From Babylonia areolata (Eukaryota > Mollusca > Gastropoda > Neogastropoda > Buccinidae), in contig NC_134903.1 of assembly GCF_041734735.1 (NCBI RefSeq), forward strand, positions 1,949,828-2,013,827: a stretch of DNA of 64,000 nucleotides, in the 5' to 3' direction. Under the pieces are notes generated by a model that did not search any database, was not told the origin of the DNA, and was given only the letters and a program-made list of their open reading frames with translations. The position numbers and the translations under genes are program-made. This document shows, in pieces, positions 47,073 to 58,300 of the stretch. The first letter of the stretch is position 1; each line of letters starts with the position of its first letter.

Positions 47073-47930
47073 TATATATATATATGATGACTGACCAGGT
47101 AGAAAAGTGACCACTGATCACCCACTCTGTATCATTATACAAGTTAAGCAGACTGCAAAGACAATCGCGTGTGCTGCGAAACAGATCGGCTCAAATCAAG
47201 CTAATTCTGATAAGAAGTGTGTTTCTTACAAGGTGTTCAATAATATATTTCTAAATTATTCCTGAACCGATTTACGTCGGATAGGTCGCAAAAGAAAGAG
47301 CTCAACGCCTACTTTCTGATGAGTATAAAATGAAATGTTGATTATCTAAGATGAATTTATAATCTTAATTTAAGTCACCTGAAAAGGGTCAGTTTTAGCG
47401 AGCTCGTCGCTGAAACTAACAAACTGCGTTAAAACAGTTAACGTAGGCAAACATAAATGAAATAGATTTAAAGATGGAATTGCGACGATTCTGTCAGTAT
47501 ATAATACTTGCAGTTTACTGATCTGACAAAAAAGATATCAATTAAATACCCAGCGTCAGAAACACATATGTCAGCTCACCCAATTGTGTACAGTGATGCT
47601 GGTAATAGAGTGATGTGTGGCGAGACAAAATGACGTAAGCTTAGCGTCAGTTGAAATCTTTAGACTGACGAACATGCAAGTGAAATCAAGTAAGCTTCTA
47701 GCTGATTAAAATGTGTGTGTAAGCACAACAAATATAATATTACAGTGAATGATACAGACACTTGATTTAATAAATGATTGGAGCCTTTGTCTAAAAGGGG
47801 ATTTGCATTCAAACCGGGAATGGCGTCACACATTGTGCGCGAGTCGTTGTAGACCAGCAAGTCAGTTGCGAAAACGGTGTCTACTGTTGGTGTTGTGGTA
47901 AACAGTCAGTGAAGCCAGCCTAGCGCTTGG

Positions 47931-48006
<76 letters not shown>

Positions 48007-48007
48007 T

Positions 48008-48045
<38 letters not shown>

Positions 48046-49518
48046 ATAAACTAGCACAGGAAACGAACTTGACAGGGTGGTAGAAATGAATGAGACCTTT
48101 AAAGTCACCCCTTTATATTGGTGTGGTAATCAGGATCAGAGGACTACGGCAAAATAAAAATAAGATAAAGACCGTGGTGTGCCCCAATTTTAATCAACCT
48201 TGGTCTTCTGACTGGTTATGGGTACAGTATGATCCCTAGAGAAATTCAAAATCAAAGGTTAAAGGTCAAGGTCACAACCTGGCATACGATATCAATAGGA
48301 AATATTTCTGCGAGAGAGGTCTGCTATGTAATCTTCGGCAGACTTGGTAAAAAAGATTACTTGTGGTGAAAGCGAAACCATGAAAAGAAACAAAAGTCAA
48401 AGATCAAGGTCACAACATGACCCCCTAGGAAAAATGTGAAAGTCATAGAAGTTTGGTTTTTTTCCGATTTTCATACAACATGGTATACCAATGCTGTGTA
48501 AAATTCTGTGTCAAAGGTAAAGGTCACATCAGTGTATCTTTTAACCATATTACCCATGATGATTGTGCATGACTTTTTTTTTCTCTCATCGTTTTTTTCA
48601 TAATTCTAAGTGCATACCACAAGTTAGTCTTGAAGGCCTTGCCTCTCTCGTTAAGGTGGGGTTTTTTTAATATGATTTTATTTCTTCTTTTTTTTCTTTT
48701 TATGTTAACGTTTCACACAAACATGGAACAGGGTCTCAAGGCACGATCAGTGCGTTGGATCTATGCGAAGATCAGGCATTGACTCAAAACAAAAAAATAT
48801 ATATATATTTATATATAATTATGTGTGTACATATATGTTGTTGGTTTTTTGTTGTTGTTGTTGTTTTTTTAAAGCAGATGTGTTGTAGCGTATATGGATC
48901 AGTATGCATGCTTTGACACCTCAACTGAAACTGTTGCTGTTGGTGCTGTTTTGTTGTTGTTGTTTGTTTGTGTCGTTTTTGTTGTTGTTGTTTGTTTCTT
49001 GATTATTTCTCCATCCCCTCTATTATTTTATTTTTTTATTATTTTTTCTGTCTCCCATCCCCAGCACCCAAACTATACTGAGGTGCGTTTCTTGCCGTTC
49101 AACGACGTGGCTCTACTGAAGCTGGCTGAGCCCTTTGATATGTCCCACTTCTGTCAGATGGCCATTCTCCCTGACGATGACATTGACGATGACGACCTGC
49201 TCCAGGACTATGTCTTCGCCATTGGCCGTAATGCCGGTATGTATTTGTATTTGTATCGAAGTGAATTTTGCTACATGATTTTGCCAGGGACAACACTTTT
49301 GTTGCCGTTGGTTCTTTTACGTGCACTGAATGCATGCTGCACACAAGACTTCGGTTTATCATCTCATCCGAATGACTAGCGTCCAGACCACTACTTAAGG
49401 TCTAGTGGAGGGCGAGAAAATACTGGCGACTGCCGGTGTGATTCGAACCAGTGTGCTCAGATTCTCTCGCTTTCTATGCGGACTGTATCCCTCTCGTTGT
49501 CACTGGCACCATTAATAC

Positions 49519-49559
<41 letters not shown>

Positions 49560-49629
49560 CTGCTGCTACTGTTGCTGCTGCTGCTGTTGCTGCTGCTGTT
49601 GCTGCTGCTACTGTTGCTGCTGCTACTGG

Positions 49630-49669
<40 letters not shown>

Positions 49670-50266
49670 GCTGCTGCTACTGTTGCTGGTGATGATGATA
49701 ATGCTTGTGCTACGACTAATGTTCCTGCTTCTAGTGTTATTACTACTACTCAGGATGATGATACTGATGATGATGGTGATGATGATGATAATGATGATAA
49801 TAATAATAACAATGATGATAGTTTCAGTTTCAGTAGCTCAAGGAGGCGTCACTGCGTTCGGACAAATCCATATACGCTAAACCACATCTTGGCGCCTGAC
49901 CAGCAGCGTAACCCATCGCGCTTAGTCAGGCCTTGAGGGGGAAAAAAAGGTGAATAAATGATTGATAAGCTTACACAAATAAATAAATAAATAAATAATA
50001 AATAATAACTATAATGTAAAAATAAAATAAAAATTAAAAAAAGCAAATAGATGTAAAACATGAAGACACACATTCACATATACACCCACACATGCATAAC
50101 AGATATGCACCGAACATGCAGTTTCACAGATATGAAAGCAGTCAAATACATATAAACGTACATGAGCTCCAACACACACACACACACACCACACACATTA
50201 CCCTGCACCTCCTCTACCCCCCTCCTCCACACACTCATTTCTGGTCTACGTAACACAGCTTCCACG

Positions 50267-50323
<57 letters not shown>

Positions 50324-50386
50324 TGAACACTTACTTGTACAAGCGCACACACATATGCCCATATCTCCACACACATATGTACAAAG

Positions 50387-50417
<31 letters not shown>

Positions 50418-50510
50418 CGTTCCAATATCCTGTTGCTCCCACAGTGTAGGCATGCATACACTCACATACCTCATCCTCTACCCCACCTCCCCCCGCACCC
50501 CCACGTCCCC

Positions 50511-50573
<63 letters not shown>

Positions 50574-51457
50574 GCACGCACGCACGCACGCACGCACGTG
50601 CACAGAACTCTACTGACACCTGTGTACACTTACACTCTCGCGCATGCACAAACGCACTCAAAAATACAGACCCACACATGCACACAAACACACACACATA
50701 CACACACGCACAGAGGCTGCCACTGATTGGCCGCAAGAGGGATGGGAAAAGATCTCTGATGCCAAGAACGTGGCGTCTAGTGTGTTGCTCAGTCTATTGT
50801 ATTTGGAAAAACCCACAGAGACTCTGTTCCGTTTTGAAGAAGTTTGCGCAATGTTGGTTTGGAAATGATGCCGATATTTGTTTGATTAGCAAAGCATCGT
50901 GCTCTACCTTTCATGTTAGACTTTCGGCCACTCCCTCTCTCTGCTTTTATTTCTTTGAGGCGATCGATGGTGTGATGGCCTTGTACCTGTTCTTTTTGAT
51001 ATTCTTTGACTTTTCTGAGGATTTCCGATTGTCCTAGATGTAGGCCGCTCGTTGGTGTTGCGTTACCAGCAAGTCTGTCAGCTCGCTCATTTCCCTTAAC
51101 ACCTGCATGTCCCGGGCAGTATGAACATGTGAGTTTTTTAATCTGAAAGGCCTCTGGCCATTCCCGACAATGTCTTCCTAGAGTGGGTGAAATGGCTGTG
51201 TTGAATAGATGGTTGAGGTTTTCGGGGTTTTTGAAAATTTCACAGTCTTTCAAAGGAATGAAGGAAGAGGAGTAGCATGATGATAATAAGGTGGTATTCG
51301 TTTAGAGTTTATCCTGCAGCTTTTAGTGCATTCAGGCAATGCATCCAGTATAAATAAGAGACATGGTTCCTCGGTCCTTGACATCTTTCACAATCATGGT
51401 GACCAGGGCTCAATATTCCATCGTCATCATCGCAACACCTCTTTCGATTAGTTTGTC

Positions 51458-51534
<77 letters not shown>

Positions 51535-51685
51535 CTGTGCGTGTGTAGGCGTATGTGTGTGTGTTGCGGCGGGGGGGGGGAGGGGGTTGTGTGTCTGATA
51601 AACAGTCTTAGCTCGGGTGGCATTCTCTTGTGAGTTTGGAAATGGCATATACTCTGTCACGACTTGGTTAAAATGAGATATGTGT

Positions 51686-51743
<58 letters not shown>

Positions 51744-51833
51744 GGAGGTGGGAGTGCGGGGGGAGGTGGGGTAGAGGATGAGGTATGTGAGTGTATGCAT
51801 GCCTACACTGTGGGAGCAACAGGATATTGGAAC

Positions 51834-51883
<50 letters not shown>

Positions 51884-52157
51884 TTGTATGTACGTGTGTG
51901 GGGTTGGAGGTGGGAGATATGGGCGTATGTGTGTGTGCTTGTACAAGTAAGTGTTCATCTCTGTGAGTGTGTGTTTGTGTGTGTGTGTGTGTGTGCCGTG
52001 GAAGCTGCGATACGTAGACTAGAAATGAGTGTGTGGAGGAGGGGGTAGAGGAGGTGCAAGGTAATGTGTGTGTGTGTGTTGGAGCTCATGTACGTTTATA
52101 TGTATTTGACTGTGCTTTCATATGTGCTTGTACAAGTAAGTGTTCATCTCTGTGAGT

Positions 52158-52223
<66 letters not shown>

Positions 52224-52292
52224 CGTGGAAGCTGCGATACTTAGACTTGAAATGAGTGTGTGGAGGAGGGGGCTAGAGGAGGTGCACGGTAA

Positions 52293-52356
<64 letters not shown>

Positions 52357-55300
52357 GGAGCTCATGTACGTTTATATGCATTTGACTGTGCTTTCATATA
52401 TGTGAAACTGCATGTTTGGTGCATTTCTGTTATGCATGTGTGGGTGTATGTGTGAATGTGTGTCTTCATATTTTACATTTATTCGCTTATTTATCACCAT
52501 TGTTGTCTTATTTATTTATGTTTTATTATTATCATTTTATTAGTATTACTAATATTATAACTACTACCTTTTTCTATATTATAATTATTTATTTATTTAT
52601 TTATGCAAGCTTATCTATTATTTATTCCCCCGGTTTTTTTGGGTTTTTTGGTTTTTTTTTTTTTTTCTCAAGGCCTGACTAAGCGCGTTGGGTTACGCTG
52701 CTGGTCAGGCATCTGCTTGGCAGATGTGGTGTAGCGTATATGGTTTTGTCCGAACGCAGTGACGCCTCCTTGAGCTACTGAAACTGAAACTGAAATTGGT
52801 TAAAAAAAATATATATATAAAAAAATAATAATAAAAAAATAATAAAAATCATGTGCATTTGCTTGCCCAAGAAGAAGACGGTGAAGAACAAAAAGAAAAT
52901 GAAGAAGTGTTTATATGAGGAAGAAAAATAGGGAATACTTGAAAAATACATTGCCCTGGTCAAGTTAATTACGTTTCGTTTCGATTACAAAAAAGCAGAA
53001 AACAAAACAAACAAACAAAACACACACACACAAACACAACACAAACACGCAAGCGAACATACAACCAAACATGGAAAAGACAGCAGCCCTCACTGACTTC
53101 ATGAACTGCTCCTCGGACCATGACGGAGGAGTGCTGGGGGCTGCCCCCATCCTGTTTTCTCCTCACTAACAATGGTACTAACCTGTGCATTCTATTGGAC
53201 CAGACAAAAACCTAATTTTTGAGTTGTGGAAGCATTTCAGCACAAGGGTTGAACCATTTACGGGTTAACTGGCCACAGCAGTCATTTAAGGCCTGTGCCA
53301 GGATGAATGACGGGCACAATAGCCGAGTGGTTAAAGCGTTTGACTTTCAATCTGAGTGTCCCAGGTTCGAATCTCGGTAATGGCGCCAGGTGGGTGAAGA
53401 GTGGAGATTTTTCCGATCTCCCAGGTCAGCATATGTGCAGATCTGCTTGTGCCTGAACCCCCTTCGTGTGTATTCGCAAACAGAAGATCAAACATGCACG
53501 TTGAAGATCATGTGATCCATTGTCAGCGTTCGGTGGGTTATGGAAACAAGAAGATACCCAGCATGCACACCCCCGAAAACGGAGTATAGCTGCCTAAATG
53601 GCGGGGTAAAAACGGTCATACACGTAAACGCCCACTCGTGTACATACGAGTGAACGTTGGATCACGAACGAAGAAGAAGTAGAAGCACAAGGGTTTTTTT
53701 TTGTTTTGTCACTGCAGTGTTGGTCAAGTAATTAGAGCAACACACCCAAAGACATATCCTTGAAGTGGATGACACTTGACTGTATGGTCCCAGTCTCCCC
53801 ATTTAAGCCCACAGCACACTCAACTCTGGGTAGGAGCCGGCCATGGGGCGAAAAACCCACCTCCGCTGGGATTCGAACCCGCGTCCTCCCAGCCGTCAGT
53901 CCGCGACGCTAACCACTTCGCCACGGCGGCTGGTAAGAAGCACAAGGGTTGAACCTCTTGCAGGCTGACTGCCCGCTACAGTCATTTCAGGACCAGAGTT
54001 GAACCTCTTGCAGTGACTGCCCGCTACAGTCATTTCAGGACCAGAGTTGAACCTCTTCCAGTGACTGCCCGCTACAGTCATTTCAGGACCAGAGTTGAAC
54101 CTTTTGCAGGCTGACTGCCCGCTACAGTCATTTCAGGACCAGAGTTGAACCTTTTGCAGGCTGACTGCCCGCTACAGTCATTTCAGGACCAGAGTTGAAC
54201 CTCTTGCAGGCTGACTGCCCGCTACAGTCATTTCAGGACCAGAGTTGAACCTCTTGCAGGCTGACTGCCCGCTACAGTCATTTCAGGACCAGAGTTGAAC
54301 CTCTTGCAGGCTGACTGCCCGCTACAGTCATTTCAGGACCAGAGTTGAACCTTTTGCAGGCTGACTGCCCGCTACAGTCATTTCAGGACCAGAGTTGAAC
54401 CTCTTGCAGGCTGACTGCCCGCTACAGTCATTTCAGGACCAGAGTTGAACCTTTTGCAGGCTGACTGCCCGCTACAGTCATTTCAGGACCAGGGTTGAAC
54501 CTCTTGCAGGCTGACTGCCCGCTACAGTCATTTCAGGACCAGAGTTGAACCTCTTGCCGGCTGACTGCCCGCTACAGTCATTTCAGGACCAGGGTTAAAC
54601 CTTTTGCAGGCTGACTGCCCGCTACAGTCATTTCAGGACCAGGGTTAAACCTTTTGCAGGCTGACTGCCCGCTACAGTCATTTCAGGACCAGGGTTAAAC
54701 CTTTTGCGGGCTAACGCACTGATCTAAAAATAGATGGATAGCTCTTTGGCTAGGAAATCTTGAGCCAACTGGACGCAATACTGACACTTGTACCCGGCTG
54801 TCAGACCGTTGAGAAGTCGTCTGCAAAGTGGTGGTAGTTTCTGAACTCTAACCATGTATCTTCGATATAAGTCGCGTTATGTATGCTCCCATGACATACC
54901 AAATGTTGTGTCTTGATCGATATCTGCCAATGGTTTATTAACCAAAGTTACAACAGGAAAACAGTGCAATGACACGTAGCGCAAATATGCTGTGGAGGCA
55001 CACACAGGAATGTCAGCTTAACTAACGCAGCGAGCAAGCGAAAGCTTGCCGTTAAGCAGTCACCGTAGCCAACTGAGCGACTGGCTGCATAAGTATATGA
55101 AGTAACTGCTTCGCACTGTACTTTCATGAGTAGCATAATGGCTGATTCAACACTTCCACTGGCTTCAGTTAGCAAAGGGGCTCAAAGAAGGCATGGGCTA
55201 TCCACCGCTTTTGAGACCAGTGGGGCTAACTGCCCACTGCAGTCATTTCAGGCTAACTGTCCACTGCAGTCATTTCAGGCTAACTGCCCACTGCAGTCAT

Positions 55301-58300
55301 TTCAGGCCTTCACCAGGATGACAGGCGCAATAGCCGAGTGGTTTAAGCGTTGGACTTTCAATCTAAGGGTCCCGGGTTCGAATCACGGTAACGGCGCCTG
55401 GTGGGTAAAGGGTGGAGATTTTTCCGATCTCCCAGGTCAACATGTGTGCAGACCTGCTAGTGCCTGAACCCCCTTCGTGTGTATACGCACGAAGAAGATC
55501 AAATACGCACGTTAAATACCCGAAAATACCCAGCATGCATGAACCACGACAGAGTCATCGGCAAGTCGATGTTGGTCGTGTAACGGAAAGAAGAAGAAGA
55601 CTTCACGGGGTTAACTTGGAGGGTCGAGGTGGGTGGGGGCGGGAGGGGGGGGGTGCATTGTGCGCTATCACACCGGTGTTGTTTGTGACAGGGTGGCTGG
55701 GCTATGGACAGCCAGTGGAAGTGGCGCTGATGATCCAGCCCGACGGTGTTTGCAGCTCTTACTCTCTGGATTACAACGCTGACACACAGATGTGTCTGTT
55801 GAGCCCGAGCAACTATGAGGCAGTTTGTTTTGTGAGTGATCTGTGCTCTCTGAGCACTTTCTGTTTTTAATATCTTTCACATAAATAAGGGGTTTTTGTG
55901 AGCTATCTGTGCTCTCTCTCTGAGCACTGTTTGTTTTAGACATCTTTCACATGAATAAGTGTTTGTTTTTTGTGAGTGATTCATGCTATCTGAACACTTT
56001 TCGTTTTTCACATCTGTCACATAAATAAAGCTTTCCTTTTTTCTGTCTTTTGTGTGTGTGTGTGATCTGTGCTATTTTGTTTTTCACATCTTTCACATGG
56101 ATAAGTTGGGTCTTTTTGTGTGCGTGAGTGAGCACTTTTTCTTTTTTGACATCTTTCACATGAATAAGGGTTTATTGTGAGTGATCTGTGTTATCTCAGC
56201 ACTGTTTGTTTTTCACATATTTCACATGGATAAGGGTTTATTGTGAGTGATCTGTGTTATCTCAGCACTGTATGTTTTTCACATCTTTCACGTGGATAAG
56301 TGTTTATTGTGAGTGATCTGTGTTATCTCAGCACTGTATGTTTTTCACATCTTTCACATGGATAAGGGTTTATTGTGAGTGATCTGTGTTATCTCAGCAC
56401 TGTATGTTTTTCACATCTTTCACGTGGATAAGGGTTTTTTTGTTTGCTGTTGTTGTTTTGGAAGTGATCTGTGCTATCAGAACACTTTTTGTTTGACATG
56501 TTTCACATGAATAAATATTTTTTGTGAGTGGTCCGTGCTAGTTGAGCACTTTTTGTTTCAACTGGATAAATGTTTGACGAACACAGTGCATGATTTTGAT
56601 CACGTCTTGCCTTGGTTGATGTAACAATGTTGTGCTTGTCAAATTATCCACCCTCTCTTTGTTAGTTGTTTGTTTGTTTGTGTGTGTGTTTGCGTGTGTG
56701 CGTGCGTGCTTCACACATGCGTACGTGTTTGTATGTGTACTTCCTTAAAACCCACCTCCTCCCACATAGCCTCCTTCTCCTGCCTCTTCCTTGTTTTCAG
56801 TTTTTCCCCAGTTTTGGGTTACGCATGGATTTGACTGACTGGTGTGAAAGCACTTTGATTTGTCTGCACAAGATTTAATGCTATATAGATAATCATTGTT
56901 ATCATTATTATTATTATTATCATTATCATCATCATTATTATTATTATTACACGACTTCATGTGTGAATGACGCTAAAATGTGTTGTGTACTGACCCAGTC
57001 ACAAGAGGGAGAAGCCGCAGCAGCAGTGTGTTTTATGACCTTTTACTATCCATGTTGCAGAGAGATGGAGATAATCATGTGTGTGACCTCTGACTATCCA
57101 TACTGCAGGGCTGTGCAGGTGGCCCTGGGTGTGACCTTTGACTATCCATGTTGCAAGGAGACGGAGGCAGCCCTGTGTATGGCTGCTGACTATCCATACT
57201 GTGGGGCTATGCTGACAGTCATATGCAAGATCACTGCCTATCCAAACTGCAGGGCTATGCAGGCAGTCACATGTGTGACCTTTGACTATCAATGTTGCAG
57301 GGAGACAGAGGCAGTCCTGTGTATGGCTGCTGGCTATCCATACTGCAGGGCTCTACAGCAAGTCCTGTGACTATCCATGTTGCAGGGAGACAGAGGCAGC
57401 CCTGTGTATGGCTGCTGACTATCCATACTGCAGGGCTCTACAGCAAGTCCTTTGACTATCCATGTTGCAGGGAGACAGATGCAGTCCTGTGTATGGCTGC
57501 TGACTATCCATACTGCAGGGGTCTACAGCAAGTCCTATGACTATCCATGTTGCAGGGAGACAGATGCAGTCCTGTGTATGGCTGCTGACTATCCATACTG
57601 CAGGGGTCTACAGCAAGTCCTATGACTATCCATGTTGCAGGGAGACAGAGGCAGTCCTGTGTATGGCTGCTGACTATCCATACTGCAGGGCTCTGCAGCA
57701 AGTCCTATGACTATCCATGTTGCAGGGAGACAGAGGCAGCCCTGTGTATAACCACTAACTATCCATACTGCAGGGCTCTGCAGCAAGTCCTAGTACTATC
57801 CATGTTGCAGGGAGACAGAGGCAGCCCTGTGTATGACCACTGACCGTCCATACTGCAGGGCTCTGCAGGCAGTCCTGTGTGTGACCTTTGACTATCCATG
57901 TTACAGGGAGACGGAGGCAGCCCCGCTATGTTGGCTGACGACACAATAGTGGCCCTGGTGTCATGGGTCTTCAATCGATGCTGGTTTGACAGCAGGTAAT
58001 GAGTCAGTACTCTGCCAAACACTCCAAATGAGTGTAACCCCTACTCTGCCAAACATTCCAGATGAGTGTAACCCCTACTCTGCCAAACATTCCAAATGAG
58101 TGTAACCCCTACTCTGCCAAACACTCCAAATGAGTGTAACCCTCTAACTGTTGATACCCAGTGAAATGACACACCAGTGTTGCAAGAATTTGAAGAACAA
58201 CAGTTGCTATATCCGTGTTACAATTGTGTGGGGGGGGGGGTTTGTTTGTTTGTTTTAAGTAGATTTGTTAACTTTGCTGGACAAAGTTAGTGAAGTCCAA

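Larger units (their letters stand above)
49815..52803. repeat. Large imperfect inverted repeat (arms about 49815-50575 and 51690-52803)
   Basis: Markers occur once inverted in each arm and in mirrored order: the SINE family 1 tail (49815-49940 minus, 52668-52800 plus), CATGAAGACACACATTCACA, GTTTCACAGATATGAAAGCA, GTACATGAGCTCCAACACAC, AGATGAACACTTACTTGTAC, CGTTCCAATATCCTGTTGCT and CATACCTCATCCTCTACCCC, each with its reverse complement in the right arm. The right arm also has a tandem duplication of about 190 bases (51940-52125 and 52130-52330). The spacer of about 1.1 kb contains a LINE RNase H fragment. Confidence 0.9.

Noticed and set aside
49476-49880. Poly-leucine or poly-alanine frame
   Set aside because: (CTG)n-type triplet repeat in intron 4.
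52965-53190. Minus-strand frame starting [20 protein letters not shown]
   Set aside because: About 30 plausible residues, then an (AC)n-derived tail. There is no splice context or homolog I can name.
53315-53390. Possible tRNA gene (Ser or Leu type)
   Set aside because: The A and B boxes are good, but the sequence is the head of a dispersed SINE with the same body and tail as other copies, and no complete cloverleaf with a proper acceptor stem was found.
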